Source: Helcococcus sueciensis DSM 17243
GTDB taxonomy: Bacteria > Bacillota > Clostridia > Tissierellales > Peptoniphilaceae
DNA: 64,000 bases
Assembly: GCF_000423145.1 (NCBI RefSeq)
Contig: NZ_AUHK01000003.1
Location: 27,328 to 91,327 of the forward strand
Direction: 5' to 3'
Part shown: positions 35,495-46,266 of the stretch, piece after piece
Position numbering within the stretch: position 1 is the stretch's first letter
Layout of the letters: each line of letters opens with the position of its first letter
The notes under the pieces: generated by a model
Seen by the model: the letters and a program-made list of their open reading frames with translations, nothing else
What the model was told of the DNA's origin: nothing
Database searches by the model: none
Program-made: the position numbers and the translations under genes

Positions 35495-37588
35495 TTATGA
35501 CTTTTTACCTTCCAATACTTGTTCTTTTATACTTTGTGGAACTTGTTCATAATGGTCAAATTGCATTGAATAAGTTGCACGTCCTTGAGTAGCTGATCTT
35601 AATGATGTTGCATAACCAAACATTTCTGATAGTGGTATAAATGCATCTACTATTTGAACACCTTCTCTAGTGCTCATACCATCAACTCTACCTCTTCTGG
35701 AAGAAACATCTCCCATTACGTCTCCAAGATATTCTTCTGGAGTTACAATTTCTACTTTTTCAATTGGTTCTAATAAAGCTGGACCCGCTTTTTCAACAGC
35801 ATCTCTAAGTCCCATTGAACCTGCAATTTGGAATGCCATTTCTGATGAGTCAACTTCGTGGTATGAACCATCATATAAAGTAACTATAATATCTAATAGT
35901 GGATATCCTGCTAATACTCCTGCATCACAAGCTTCTCTAACACCTTTTTCAACAGATCCGATGTATTCTCTAGGAACAACACCACCGACAATAGCATCGA
36001 TAAATTCAACACCTTTGCCTGGTTCATTAGGTTGAATTTTCAATCTTACATGACCGTATTGACCACGACCACCAGATTGACGTACAAATTTACCTTCACC
36101 TTCTGCTTCTTTAGTTATAGATTCTCTATATGATACTTGTGGATTACCAACATTTGCTTCTACTTTGAATTCTCTTAATAATCTATCTACGATAATTTCT
36201 AAGTGTAATTCACCCATACCAGCAATTATTGTTTGTCCAGTTTCCACATTTGAATAAGTCTTAAATGTAGGATCTTCTTCAGCTAATTTTCCTAAAGCAA
36301 TACCCATCTTTTCTTGAGAAGCTTTTGTTTTAGGTTCAATAGCTACAGATATAACTGGTTCTGGGAATTCCATGTTTTCTAATATAATTGGTTTATCTTG
36401 ATCACATAGTGTATCCCCTGTAGTTGTATCTTTTAGACCGATTGCTGCAGCAATATTACCAGCAGAAATTTCTGTTAATTCATTTCTTTGGTTTGAGTGC
36501 ATTTCAATTATACGGCCTAATCTTTCTCTTTTACCTTTTGTTGAGTTATACACATATGATCCTGATTCAATATGTCCTGAATATACTCTGAAATATGTTA
36601 ATTTACCAACATATGGATCTGCAACAACTTTAAAAGCAAGTGCTGCAAATGGTTCATTGATATCAGGTTTTCTTTCAGATTCAACTTTTTCTTCTTCTTC
36701 AGTCTTAGTTGGTAATGTACCTTTAATAGCTGGAATATCTAAAGGAGATGGTAAATAATCTACCATTGCATCTATTAAAGATTGTACCCCTCTATTTTTG
36801 TACGCTGATCCACAAAGAACTGGATAAATATTTCTATTTATAGTTGCTTTTCTTATAGCTTCTTTTAATTCATCAGAATTGATTTCTTCCCCTTCTAGGA
36901 ATTTCATCATAATGTCTTCATCTGATTCAGCTATAGTTTCTAAAAGTTTTTCTCTGTATTCTTGAGCTAATTCTAATTGTTCTGCAGGAATTTCAACTTC
37001 TTTCATTGATACTCCTGTTTCATCATCTGCATCATATACTACAGCGTCCATTTTAACTAAATCGATAATTCCTCTAAAATCATGAGCATTACCTATTGGT
37101 AATTCTATAGGAACTGCATTAGCTTTTAATTTGTCTCTGATAGTATTTACTGCCATTATATAATCTGCACCTGTAGCATCCATTTTATTGATAAAACAGA
37201 TTCTTGGTACACCATATTTGTCTGCTTGTCTCCAAACTGTTTCAGATTGTGGTTCTACACCGCTCTTAGCATCAAATAATGCTACAGAACCATCAAGAAC
37301 TCTAAGAGATCTTTCTACTTCTACTGTAAAGTCAACGTGACCCGGAGTATCGATTATATTAATCTTATGATTTTTCCAGTATGTTGTTGTTGCAGCTGAA
37401 GCAATTGTGATACCTCTTTCTTTTTCCTGATCCATGGAGTCCATTATTGCAGTACCATCGTGTGTATCACCCATCTTATGGATTTTACCTGAATAGAATA
37501 ATATTCTTTCAGTTACTGTAGTTTTACCAGCATCAATGTGAGCCATTATCCCAACATTTCTAATTTTTTCTAAACTAATATCTGGCAC
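35495..37588 (-). CDS. fusA: Elongation factor G
   Basis: A 697-residue translocase GTPase. G1 is AHIDAGKTT near residue 16, G3 DTPGHVDF and G4 NKMD. Domain IV ends with the conserved [18 protein letters not shown] region and SMQFDHYE close to the C-terminus. Full length for the family. It follows rpsG by 21 bp in the str operon. Confidence 0.97.
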   Translation of the reverse strand: MPDISLEKIRNVGIMAHIDAGKTTVTERILFYSGKIHKMGDTHDGTAIMDSMDQEKERGITIASAATTTYWKNHKINIIDTPGHVDFTVEVERSLRVLDGSVALFDAKSGVEPQSETVWRQADKYGVPRICFINKMDATGADYIMAVNTIRDKLKANAVPIELPIGNAHDFRGIIDLVKMDAVVYDADDETGVSMKEVEIPAEQLELAQEYREKLLETIAESDEDIMMKFLEGEEINSDELKEAIRKATINRNIYPVLCGSAYKNRGVQSLIDAMVDYLPSPLDIPAIKGTLPTKTEEEEKVESERKPDINEPFAALAFKVVADPYVGKLTYFRVYSGHIESGSYVYNSTKGKRERLGRIIEMHSNQRNELTEISAGNIAAAIGLKDTTTGDTLCDQDKPIILENMEFPEPVISVAIEPKTKASQEKMGIALGKLAEEDPTFKTYSNVETGQTIIAGMGELHLEIIVDRLLREFKVEANVGNPQVSYRESITKEAEGEGKFVRQSGGRGQYGHVRLKIQPNEPGKGVEFIDAIVGGVVPREYIGSVEKGVREACDAGVLAGYPLLDIIVTLYDGSYHEVDSSEMAFQIAGSMGLRDAVEKAGPALLEPIEKVEIVTPEEYLGDVMGDVSSRRGRVDGMSTREGVQIVDAFIPLSEMFGYATSLRSATQGRATYSMQFDHYEQVPQSIKEQVLEGKKS

Positions 37589-37609
37589 TTTTCACTCCTT
37601 AATAATTAA

Positions 37610-38080
37610 CTAATATCTGAAATGTGCAAAAGCTCTATTAGCTTCAGCCATTCTGTGCATTTCTTCTTTTCTCTTAACACTTGAACCAGTATTGTTAGCT
37701 GCATCCATAATTTCTTTACTTAATCTTTCTACCATGGTTTTTTCTCCTCTATTTCTTGAGAATCCAACTAACCATCTTAAAGCTAAAGTTTGTCTTCTTG
37801 CAGGTCTAACTTCCATTGGTACTTGATATGTTGCACCACCAATTCTTCTAGCTTTAACTTCTAGAAGTGGCATAACATTGTTTAAAGCTTTTTGAAAAAC
37901 TTCTAATGCATCTTCACCTGTTGCTTCTGCAACTTTTTCAAATGCGCCGTAAACAATTTTCTCAGCAACACCTTTTTTACCGTCAAGCATTACATTGTTT
38001 ATAAGCTTTGTTACTACCTTATCTCCATATATTGGATCTGGTAGAACGTCTCTTTTTGGAACGCTATTCTTTCTTGGCAC
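37610..38080 (-). CDS. rpsG: 30S ribosomal protein S7
   Basis: A 156-residue primary 16S rRNA-binding protein of the 30S head. Recognised from the N-terminal [16 protein letters not shown], the [25 protein letters not shown] core and the C-terminal [16 protein letters not shown]. In E. coli S7 represses its own operon by binding between rpsL and rpsG; here that gap is 117 bp and structured. Confidence 0.97.
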   Translation of the reverse strand: MPRKNSVPKRDVLPDPIYGDKVVTKLINNVMLDGKKGVAEKIVYGAFEKVAEATGEDALEVFQKALNNVMPLLEVKARRIGGATYQVPMEVRPARRQTLALRWLVGFSRNRGEKTMVERLSKEIMDAANNTGSSVKRKEEMHRMAEANRAFAHFRY

Positions 38081-38140
38081 TTTTCTTCCCTCCTTACCAT
38101 AAAAAATAATTCATTGGTACTCGATTTTACTCGATAAGTG

Positions 38141-38162
38141 CTTGTTGATATATAAATCTAAA
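38141..38162. repeat. Left arm of a 22-bp perfect inverted repeat flanking rpsL
   Basis: This 22-bp stretch, between rpsG and rpsL, is the exact reverse complement of 38622-38643 in the rpsL leader. It also sits in the loop region of a local stem formed by AGTGCTT (38137-38143) and AAGCACT (about 38166-38172). Confidence 0.85.
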
Positions 38163-38197
38163 CAAAAGCACTCTTATTTATTTAACTTTGTTAGATA

Positions 38198-38605
38198 CTA
38201 AGCCTTCTTAGCACCATATTTAGATCTAGCTTGTTTTCTTCCTGAAACACCAGCTGTATCCAATGCTCCTCTAACGATATGGTATCTAACCCCTGGTAAG
38301 TCTTTTACTCTACCACCTCTTATAAGTACAACAGAGTGTTCTTGTAAGTTATGTCCGATACCTGGAATATATGATAGAACTTCAGCACCATTTGTTAATC
38401 TTACTCTGGCAACTTTACGTAAAGCTGAGTTAGGTTTCTTAGGTGTTACTGTACGTACTGATGTAGCAACTCCTCTCTTTTGTGGAGAATTACTTTTAGT
38501 ATTTCTCTTTTTAAGAGTATTATAATTGTAACCTAACGCTGGAGTATTAGATTTTTTACTTTCGCTCTTTCTACTATTCCTAATTAGTTGGTTAATTGTA
38601 GGCAT
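38198..38605 (-). CDS. rpsL: 30S ribosomal protein S12
   Basis: A 135-residue decoding-centre protein. The conserved core [11 protein letters not shown] and the loop [13 protein letters not shown] are intact, so the positions linked to streptomycin resistance look wild type. The extra segment after PALGYN is the insertion typical of low-GC Gram-positive S12. First gene of the str operon, with its own consensus promoter and a GGAAAGGGGG leader site. Confidence 0.97.
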   Translation of the reverse strand: MPTINQLIRNSRKSESKKSNTPALGYNYNTLKKRNTKSNSPQKRGVATSVRTVTPKKPNSALRKVARVRLTNGAEVLSYIPGIGHNLQEHSVVLIRGGRVKDLPGVRYHIVRGALDTAGVSGRKQARSKYGAKKA

Positions 38606-38621
38606 ACCGTTCCCCCTTTCC

Positions 38622-38643
38622 TTTAGATTTATATATCAACAAG
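38622..38643. repeat. Right arm of the 22-bp inverted repeat, in the rpsL leader
   Basis: The exact reverse complement of 38141-38162. In the transcript it lies in the 5' leader just ahead of the rpsL ribosome binding site. It also contributes to a small local hairpin, ATCAAC-N5-GTTGAT (about 38635-38651). Confidence 0.85.
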
Positions 38644-38697
38644 TAGTTGATTTCAATGAATAGCTGAAAATTGACGCAATTATCCATTGACTTAATT

Positions 38698-38726
38698 ATT
38701 TTAACATTAGATATATTTAATGTCAA
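38698..38726 (-). promoter_or_regulatory. Promoter of the str operon
   Basis: A minus-strand -35 TTGACA (38726-38721), 17-bp spacer and -10 TAAAAT (38703-38698). It gives a leader of about 85 nt before rpsL. Confidence 0.82.
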
Positions 38727-38776
38727 GTATTGTAATTATCTTGATTTATTATTTTTAGATATTTTTTTCTAACTAT

Positions 38777-38814
38777 AAAAAAAATGATTCATCTAAATGA
38801 ATCACTTTTTTTTT
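38777..38814 (-). terminator. Terminator of the MacB/LolD-type ABC operon
   Basis: TGATTCAT (38785-38792) pairs perfectly with ATGAATCA (38797-38804) around CTAA, with long T runs on both strands. Confidence 0.88.
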
Positions 38815-38822
38815 ATATTAAA

Positions 38823-40178
38823 TTATCCTGTCCTTATCGCTTCAATAGCTGATAATTTAGTTGCCTTTTTAGCTGGTAAATATCCAGATACTAAACCAAT
38901 AAATGCTGAAAACACTAAAGCAAGTACTGGCAGCCAAATTGGTAAATAGCTTATTCCTTTAAATGCTCCAGGAGGAGTAAACTCTTGAAAATTATTTTGA
39001 TAAAAATTATTAATTAATATCGAAGAACCAAATGATATTATTACACCAATTATTCCCCCGATAATACTTATTGACATAGCTTCAAATAAAAACATTCTTC
39101 TTATATATTTTATTTGAGCTCCTATTACTTTCATAACCCCGATTTCTTTAGTTCTTTCTTGAATAGACATAAGCATTGTATTTGTTATACCAATTGCTGC
39201 TACAAATAAAGCTATAGATCCTATACCCCCAAATACCGCTTGAACTAAAAGCATTTGTCCCTTTTGACCTTCTATCAACTCTTGATTTGAATATCCTTCG
39301 AGTTTATATTCTTCTTTTATGGTATCAAACACTTCTTTTACATTGTTTAAATTGTCAACCGTTACTTCAGCTTGTGAATAAGTAATCTTCGTATTTTTCT
39401 TTTTATTATTATTTGTAGGCTTATCATCAGGATTTAAATTTTTTTCAATTTTCTTTTTAATTTCTTCAATTTTTTTAGCTGTATCTCTTGAAACATAAAT
39501 GGCGTTTTCACGTAATCCTTCTGCATTTTCTAAAGTTCCTGCAAATTTCATTTTGTATTCTTCGTATGTTTTTCCTGATACTTGACCCGTTACCCTATCT
39601 TCTATATTCTTTTCGCCTATTCCTATAAATACCTTTTCTCTTTGCCAATCAAAATCAGAAACCGGCTCCATATTACCACTTTTTTTATCGAATTTTACAA
39701 CTTCAACCTGTTTACCTACTACAAATTCTCCTGCTTTTAGATCCTTTAAAGATATACCATTTTCAGTTTTAATATCTTTAGTTATATATTCTTTTGGAAA
39801 TACTTGAATATCTGCAAATAATTCAATATTTTTAGTTTTAAATTGAAATCTGTCATTTAACGTTTCTACTGGAAGAACTGATTTTACATGTTTCATTTTT
39901 TCTATTTTTTTCAGAATCTCATCGGTTATTATACCTGTCGTCGGTTTAGATTCTGAACTTTCTGGATCTATGTAATTTGTTGAGTAAAGCGTAATCGTAT
40001 TAAAAGCTCCTTGAGACTCTATAAAAGATTCTTGTTGTTTTTGAAACCCAAAACCAATTGAAAGCATTAAAATTATTGAAACAGCTCCTATCACAACAGA
40101 TAAAACTGTTAAAAAAGTTCTCGATTTTCTTCTAAACAAATTACTAAAAGCTAATTTAAATAAATCAATATTACTCAT
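38823..40178 (-). CDS. ABC transporter permease, MacB/FtsX-like
   Basis: A 451-residue membrane protein with an N-terminal helix after FLTVLSVVIG, a large extracytoplasmic domain (about residues 50-320, including a lysine/asparagine-rich patch near 250) and three C-terminal helices beginning IALFVAAIGITNTMLMSIQERTKEIGVMK. This is the FtsX/MacB core typical of mechanotransmission-type ABC systems. It overlaps the accessory gene by 8 bp. Substrate unknown. Confidence 0.88.
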   Translation of the reverse strand: MSNIDLFKLAFSNLFRRKSRTFLTVLSVVIGAVSIILMLSIGFGFQKQQESFIESQGAFNTITLYSTNYIDPESSESKPTTGIITDEILKKIEKMKHVKSVLPVETLNDRFQFKTKNIELFADIQVFPKEYITKDIKTENGISLKDLKAGEFVVGKQVEVVKFDKKSGNMEPVSDFDWQREKVFIGIGEKNIEDRVTGQVSGKTYEEYKMKFAGTLENAEGLRENAIYVSRDTAKKIEEIKKKIEKNLNPDDKPTNNNKKKNTKITYSQAEVTVDNLNNVKEVFDTIKEEYKLEGYSNQELIEGQKGQMLLVQAVFGGIGSIALFVAAIGITNTMLMSIQERTKEIGVMKVIGAQIKYIRRMFLFEAMSISIIGGIIGVIISFGSSILINNFYQNNFQEFTPPGAFKGISYLPIWLPVLALVFSAFIGLVSGYLPAKKATKLSAIEAIRTG

Positions 40179-41814
40179 TTAAATCTAAAAATTCTTGTTC
40201 TTTTTTATTTTTTGATCGACGACGCACAAAAAATGTAATTGCTATTATTAATATAGCTACTCCAATCCAAAGTGATGGTCTTTGATATAGTGGTGTTTGA
40301 TTCATATTATCATCTTCAATTATTTGCCCTTCTTCTGGAGTAAATCCAGGATCTACTATATCGCTTTCTCCTTGAACTTCTGATTTAAAAGGAACTTCTT
40401 CTCTATGTTCTTTTCCTGTTGAATCTTCATATGTTATTACAACATTACCTTCTATAGTTCCACTTTTACTTGGAACTATTTCTGTATTAAAACTATCTGA
40501 TGAACCTGGAGTGAAATTTCCTACAAAATATCTTTGATTTCCACTTATTGTAAAATCTTTACCTTCTACCGTAACCATAAATGTTGTTAAAGCATCTTTC
40601 CCTATATTGTAGAAATCCATGCTTAAATTGATTGGTTGCCCATCAACTCCTTCCGAAACTGATACATCACCATATAATACTTTTGATGTTTGAACCACAG
40701 GAATACCAATAATCTCACTAGCAGTGTATTCATTTCCATCTGCATCTTCATATTCAAATTTGATTTCCATAGAATAATTTTGTGCTTGAACATTTGGAGA
40801 TGTCTTAAGTGTTATTTCTTTTGTATCATAACTTTCTGAATATATTCTTCCAATGTAAAAAGTATTTGAGGAGTTTACCGGTGTAAAAACTGATCCAGAT
40901 GACTGTTCACCATTTGCTCCAACCGTTGAACTTGAACCATTTAATGTTATTTTAATATTCCTTACTGATTTTTCATAATTTGTGTTATAAAAAGTAAGAT
41001 TTAATTTAAATTCTTCTCCAGCCTTTACCATTTCAGGTGTTAATGTATAATTTGAAACTATTAATTTTGGTTTATTCTTTACAGATACCAATTGTTCGCC
41101 ATCATCTGGTCTTATTGTTTCTTCTCCCATATCATAATCTCCTATGCTATTCTCTCCAGTATTAGATTCATTTTCTGGATTATTTATATTTTCTTTTTCT
41201 GTTTCCTTTATTTTTTCTTTTTCCGTTTCCTTTGGTTTCTCTTTTTCTGTTTCTTTTTCAGCAACAGAATCTCTTTTTAATGATAATATGCTTTCAATAA
41301 GTTTTTTATCTATATCATCCGAAAATATGATATTTACTTTTTTATTTTCAATATTCATCAATAAATTTGAATTTGTAGTTGAAAATAAATCTGAATCTTT
41401 TTGTTTTAACAATATATTTGATTTAAAATTAGTGGTAATTAAATTTTGATTTCCATCTATTCTATTCAATAAAATTTTTGAAGAAATATTATCTGAAGTA
41501 AAAAACTTCGAAATATCTTGTTTCATCTTTATTTTTGATACTAAATAATTATTTCCTGATTTTAATTTATTTTCTAAGTATCCTTTTTGAATTGGATATT
41601 CAATATTTTCTAAAGACTTACTTTCATCATATAATTTTAAATCAATACTTTTAAAGTCTATTTCACTAGTAGATTTATTAGATATATCTGTTATTAAAAG
41701 ATATTCTTTATCTATTCTTAAATCGTCTTCTTTAACAATAGATTTACTATCTAAGTCATAGAGAAAAGTTTTTATTTTTAATTTATTTAATATTTCTATT
41801 CCATTATCTTCCAT
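40171..41814 (-). CDS. CARDB/COG1361-like accessory protein of the ABC system
   Basis: About 547 residues. The second half contains two immunoglobulin-like CARDB/COG1361-type repeats (from about 230; for example ITLNGSSSTVGANG and VTVEGKDFTISGNQ) and ends in a transmembrane helix (WIGVAILIIAITFF) and a basic tail. A charged 3x8-residue repeat (KETEKEK-type) lies near residue 190. No signal peptide is visible at the N-terminus, unusual for this family. I chose the ATG at 41814 because AAGGAG precedes it by 7-8 bp; the longer frame to 41847 overlaps the ATPase gene more. Confidence 0.75.
   Translation of the reverse strand: MEDNGIEILNKLKIKTFLYDLDSKSIVKEDDLRIDKEYLLITDISNKSTSEIDFKSIDLKLYDESKSLENIEYPIQKGYLENKLKSGNNYLVSKIKMKQDISKFFTSDNISSKILLNRIDGNQNLITTNFKSNILLKQKDSDLFSTTNSNLLMNIENKKVNIIFSDDIDKKLIESILSLKRDSVAEKETEKEKPKETEKEKIKETEKENINNPENESNTGENSIGDYDMGEETIRPDDGEQLVSVKNKPKLIVSNYTLTPEMVKAGEEFKLNLTFYNTNYEKSVRNIKITLNGSSSTVGANGEQSSGSVFTPVNSSNTFYIGRIYSESYDTKEITLKTSPNVQAQNYSMEIKFEYEDADGNEYTASEIIGIPVVQTSKVLYGDVSVSEGVDGQPINLSMDFYNIGKDALTTFMVTVEGKDFTISGNQRYFVGNFTPGSSDSFNTEIVPSKSGTIEGNVVITYEDSTGKEHREEVPFKSEVQGESDIVDPGFTPEEGQIIEDDNMNQTPLYQRPSLWIGVAILIIAITFFVRRRSKNKKEQEFLDLNE
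41185..41256. repeat. Three 24-bp tandem repeats within the CARDB-like gene
   Basis: Three in-frame copies (41233-41256, 41209-41232, 41185-41208) encode KETEKEKP, KETEKEKI and KETEKENI. A flexible charged linker is the likely role; copy number may vary between strains. Confidence 0.75.
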
Positions 41815-42520
41815 TAACATTCTCCTTGACTGAAGTATTGTGAGCAATTCTTTCTATTTGTCCATCTCTCATATGAAAAAGTCTGTCTGCATATTCTGTC
41901 ATCTCTTCATCATGTGTTACTATAATTACAGTTTGATTATTTTCTTTAGATATTTTTTTAATTAAATCCATAATCTCGTAACTTGTATGTGTATCTAAAT
42001 TTCCTGTTGGTTCATCCGCAAATACAATTTTTGGATTTCCTACAAAAGCTCTTGCAATTGCTACTCTTTGCTGTTGACCACCTGATAATTGATTAGGTTT
42101 ATGATAAAGTCTCTCTTTTAATCCAACTTTAATCAATATTTCTTTAGCCATTTTTTCTCTTTTTTTCTTTTCTACACCCTTAAACATCAACCCAAGACTT
42201 ACATTCTCTAAAGAGTTTAATGTTGGTATTAAATTATAAGTCTGAAACACGAATCCTACATTTAAACTTCTAAATAGTGTAATTTGTGATTCGCTAAGTT
42301 TTTCAAGATGTATATTTTTAACTATTATTTCACCCTTATCAGGTTTTTCAAGTCCTGCTAATGCATTTAATAATGTTGATTTTCCTGAACCCGATGGTCC
42401 AAGCAAACAAATCATTTCTCCCTCATTAACACTCAAATTTATACCATTCAAAGCGTGAACTTTTTCGCTACCCATAGTGTAGATTTTATGTAAATTATTC
42501 ACTTTTATAAGCTCTGACAT
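41804..42520 (-). CDS. ABC transporter ATP-binding protein (MacB/LolD type)
   Basis: A 238-residue ATPase. Walker A is GPSGSGKST near residue 40, the signature LSGGQQQR, Walker B IVFADEPTGNLD and the switch VTHDEE. The DEPTGNLD variant marks the LolD/MacB/FtsE subgroup that pairs with FtsX-like permeases. First gene of the three-gene unit. An extended -10 (TGC-TAAAAT) lies upstream near 42563-42571. Confidence 0.92.
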   Translation of the reverse strand: MSELIKVNNLHKIYTMGSEKVHALNGINLSVNEGEMICLLGPSGSGKSTLLNALAGLEKPDKGEIIVKNIHLEKLSESQITLFRSLNVGFVFQTYNLIPTLNSLENVSLGLMFKGVEKKKREKMAKEILIKVGLKERLYHKPNQLSGGQQQRVAIARAFVGNPKIVFADEPTGNLDTHTSYEIMDLIKKISKENNQTVIIVTHDEEMTEYADRLFHMRDGQIERIAHNTSVKENVNGR

Positions 42521-42644
42521 ATCTACCTCCAGATAGATTAATCTTCAATTATTAATATTTTAGCACAGTCAAAAATCTTTTTAATTACAATTTTGTAATA
42601 ATAAATAATCTAATTTAAATATGTTATTTAATATAAAACTTCCA

Positions 42645-42686
42645 AAAAAAAAACTAAGACAGTCTTTCGACTATCCTAGTTTTATC
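42645..42686 (-). terminator. Terminator of the rpoBC operon
   Basis: An imperfect stem of about 12 bp with wobbles (around 42653-42664 and 42669-42680) and a TTTC loop, followed on the minus strand by a run of T. Confidence 0.75.
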
Positions 42687-42697
42687 CATTAATTAAA

Positions 42698-45600
42698 CTA
42701 TTCACTTACAACTTCTAAATTTTCATCTTCTGGTAAGTTAATTTTAACTTCAGAATATTTTGATATACCAGTACCCGCAGGTATTAATTTACCAATGATT
42801 ATATTTTCTTTAAGTCCTATTAAATCATCTCTCTTACCTTTAATAGATGCATCAGTTAAAACTTTTGTTGTTTCTTGGAATGAAGCTGCTGATAAGAATG
42901 AATCTGAAGCAATAGATGCTTTTGTAATACCTAATAATATATTTTCGTATTCAACTTCCTTCTTACCTTCACTTCTTAATTGTTCATTAAGTTTAATTAC
43001 ATGTCTTCTATTTTGTAATGTTCCTATTAATAAATCTGAATCACCCGGATCAAGTATATTTACTTTTTGTAGCATTTGTTTGATGATGATTTCAATATGT
43101 TTGTCATCAATATCTACCCCTTGTAATCTATATACTTTTTGGATTTCTTTAATTATATAGTCTTGAACCGCTTGTGTTCCAAGTAATTCTAAATAATCAT
43201 GTGGATTAATTGAACCTTCAGTAATCTTATCACCTTTTTCAATATGTGAACCTTCAGAAATATTTCTAGCGGTTCCTATACCAAATGGTAATAAATACTT
43301 AGATGTTTCTTCTCCATCATTTATAAATACTTTTATTCTTTCTTCTGAATCATCAATTGTAACTGTACCTGATTGTTTTGCTATTACAGCTTGTCCTTTA
43401 GGTTTTCTAGCTTCAAATAACTCTTCAACCCTAGGAAGACCTTGAGTAATAGCTCCACCTCCTGCTACCCCACCTGAGTGGAATGTACGCATGGTTAACT
43501 GTGTACCAGGTTCACCAATTGATTGTGCTGCAATAATACCAACAGCTTCACCAATATTAGTTTTCTTTCCTGTAGCAAGGTTTCTACCATAACATTTACT
43601 ACATACACCATGTTCAGCTCTACATTCTAAAGCAGATCTAATTTTAACTTCTTTAATCTTAACTATTTCTGCTTCACCACCGAATTTTTCAACTTCATGT
43701 TCTTTTGTTATGATATCAGCCATTTCTTCATCAATGATTTCATTTTTATGAACTATAATTTCTCCAGTAGCTGGATTTAATATATCTTCAAACGAAGTTC
43801 TACCAACGATTCTATCTCTTAATTGTTCGATAACTTCTTTACCTTCAAGTATATCTTTTACAACAATATATGAATCTGTACCACAATCTTCTTCTCTTAC
43901 TATTACATCTTGAGAAACATCTACTAATCTTCTAGTTAAGTAACCTGAGTCCGCTGTTCTAATCGCTGTATCAGAAAGTCCCTTTCTAGAACCGTGAGTA
44001 GAAATAAAGAATTCTTGTACTGAAAGCCCTTCACGGAAGTTCGCTTTAACTGGAATTTCAATAGTTCTACCAGTTGTTGACGCCATAAGACCACGCATAC
44101 CACCTAATTGTCTAATTTGTCTTATAGAACCTCTGGCACCAGAATTTGCCATGATTGCAATAGTATTGGTCTTTTCTAAGTTTTTCAATAAAGCATCTGT
44201 TATTTCATCGGTAGCTTTTTCCCATGTACTAATTACTTGATTATATCTTTCTTCTTCAGTGTACATCCCCATATCTGTATGGTCTTCAATATCTACAACT
44301 TTTTCTTCAGCTTTTTTTAATATTTCTTTCTTATCTTCTGGAGTTATAATATCTGCCATACCAATTGAGATTGCAGCTTTTGTTGAATATTTAAATCCTG
44401 TTTGTTTGATATAGTCAAGAAGTCTTGCAGTTCTTATATTTCCATATTTATGGAATGATTTTTCAATAATTTGTGAAAGAATCTTAGAATCAACAATAAA
44501 GTCAATTTCTAATGAATATGGATCTTTCTTTCTATCAACAAATCCTAAATCTTGTGGTATTTCATGATTAAATATAAATCTACCAACTGTTGATTTTACT
44601 ATCTTTCCATTATCTTCTTCATTTAATTTTACTCTTACACTAACTATGTCATGATATCCTATAACTTTGTTTTCAAGAGCTTTTATCATTTCATCGTAGT
44701 TAGAAAATACAAAATCTGTTTCTTTAGCTGTAAAATCAAGAGTTAAATAATATGATCCTAAAACCATATCTTGTGTAGGTGTTGTAATTGGCTTTCCATC
44801 TTTAGGAGCTAAAATATTATTTGTACTCATCATAAGAAGTCTTGCTTCTGCTTGAGCTTCTGCTGATAGTGGTACGTGAACAGCCATTTGGTCACCGTCA
44901 AAGTCCGCATTATACGCTGTACAAACTAACGGATGTAATTTGATAGCTTTTCCTTCTACAAGAACTGGTTCAAAAGCTTGAATACCAAGTCTATGCAGTG
45001 TAGGAGCACGGTTTAGAAGAACCGGATGATCCTTTATTTCTTCTTCAAGAGCTCCCCATACAACAGGATTTTTTCTTTCTATCATCTTTTTAGCTGATCT
45101 AATATTTTTAGCTTCATCATTTGCAACTAATCTTTGCATTATAAATGGTTTAAATAATTCTAATGCCATATCTTTTGGTAAACCACATTGATACATTTCA
45201 AGCTCTGGTCCTACTACGATTACGGAACGACCTGAATAGTCAACCCTCTTACCAAGTAAGTTTTGTCTAAATCTACCTGTTTTACCTTTAAGCATATCAG
45301 ATAATGATTTTAATGGTCTATTTGAAGCACCTGTTACTGGTTTTCCTCTTCTACCATTGTCTATAAGAGCATCAACAGACTCTTGAAGCATTCTCTTTTC
45401 ATTTCTTACGATGATATCTGGAGCACCAATTTCTAATAGTCTTTTTAATCTATTATTTCTATTGATAACTCTTCTATATAAATCATTTAAATCTGATGTA
45501 GCAAATCTACCACCTTCAAGTTGAACCATAGGTCTTAAATCTGGTGGAATTACTGGAATTACATGCAGACACATCCATTCAGGTCTATTTCCTGATTGTA

Positions 45601-46243
45601 AGAATGATTCTATAACTTCAAGTCTTCTGTAAATTCTTAATTTTCTTTGTCCTGTAGCAGTTTCTAATTCTTCAGTTAATTCATCATGTGTTTCTTTTAA
45701 ATCTATATCTTCTAATAATTTTTCAATTGCTTCAGCACCCATTCCGGCTTCAAATTCATCACCGTATTCTAAATATAATTTATTATATTCATTTTCTGTT
45801 AGAACTTGTTTATAAGCAATTTCTTCTATATCACCTGGATCTGTGACTACATAATTAGCAAAGTATAATATTTTTTCTAAAACTTTTGGACTCATGTCTA
45901 AAACTAGTCCCATTCTTGATGGTATTCCTTTGAAATACCAAATATGTGATACTGGTGTTGCAAGCTCAATATGTCCCATTCTCTCACGACGAACTTTAGC
46001 TTTTGTTACTTCAACTCCACATTTTTCACAAATAACACCTTTATATCTTATTCTTTTATATTTACCGCATGCACATTCATAGTCTTTTACTGGTCCAAAT
46101 ATTTTTTGACAAAATAGACCTTCTTTTTCTGGCTTTAATGTTCTGTAGTTAATAGTTTCAGGTTTTTTAACTTCTCCTCTTGACCAGTCCCTCATCATAT
46201 CTGGTGAAGCTAGGCCAACTTGAATTGAATTAAAAATTGTCAT
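42698..46243 (-). CDS. rpoC: DNA-directed RNA polymerase subunit beta'
   Basis: A 1181-residue largest subunit. The N-terminal zinc site is C-x-C-x12-C-x2-C (from CACGKYKR), the catalytic loop is [12 protein letters not shown], and the bridge-helix and trigger-loop region includes the TMRTFHSGG segment. The second zinc site is in [13 protein letters not shown]. Full length for Firmicutes. It follows rpoB by 23 bp. Confidence 0.97.
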   Translation of the reverse strand: MTIFNSIQVGLASPDMMRDWSRGEVKKPETINYRTLKPEKEGLFCQKIFGPVKDYECACGKYKRIRYKGVICEKCGVEVTKAKVRRERMGHIELATPVSHIWYFKGIPSRMGLVLDMSPKVLEKILYFANYVVTDPGDIEEIAYKQVLTENEYNKLYLEYGDEFEAGMGAEAIEKLLEDIDLKETHDELTEELETATGQRKLRIYRRLEVIESFLQSGNRPEWMCLHVIPVIPPDLRPMVQLEGGRFATSDLNDLYRRVINRNNRLKRLLEIGAPDIIVRNEKRMLQESVDALIDNGRRGKPVTGASNRPLKSLSDMLKGKTGRFRQNLLGKRVDYSGRSVIVVGPELEMYQCGLPKDMALELFKPFIMQRLVANDEAKNIRSAKKMIERKNPVVWGALEEEIKDHPVLLNRAPTLHRLGIQAFEPVLVEGKAIKLHPLVCTAYNADFDGDQMAVHVPLSAEAQAEARLLMMSTNNILAPKDGKPITTPTQDMVLGSYYLTLDFTAKETDFVFSNYDEMIKALENKVIGYHDIVSVRVKLNEEDNGKIVKSTVGRFIFNHEIPQDLGFVDRKKDPYSLEIDFIVDSKILSQIIEKSFHKYGNIRTARLLDYIKQTGFKYSTKAAISIGMADIITPEDKKEILKKAEEKVVDIEDHTDMGMYTEEERYNQVISTWEKATDEITDALLKNLEKTNTIAIMANSGARGSIRQIRQLGGMRGLMASTTGRTIEIPVKANFREGLSVQEFFISTHGSRKGLSDTAIRTADSGYLTRRLVDVSQDVIVREEDCGTDSYIVVKDILEGKEVIEQLRDRIVGRTSFEDILNPATGEIIVHKNEIIDEEMADIITKEHEVEKFGGEAEIVKIKEVKIRSALECRAEHGVCSKCYGRNLATGKKTNIGEAVGIIAAQSIGEPGTQLTMRTFHSGGVAGGGAITQGLPRVEELFEARKPKGQAVIAKQSGTVTIDDSEERIKVFINDGEETSKYLLPFGIGTARNISEGSHIEKGDKITEGSINPHDYLELLGTQAVQDYIIKEIQKVYRLQGVDIDDKHIEIIIKQMLQKVNILDPGDSDLLIGTLQNRRHVIKLNEQLRSEGKKEVEYENILLGITKASIASDSFLSAASFQETTKVLTDASIKGKRDDLIGLKENIIIGKLIPAGTGISKYSEVKINLPEDENLEVVSE

Positions 46244-46266
46244 TAAGAAGTACTCCTTTCGTTAAC

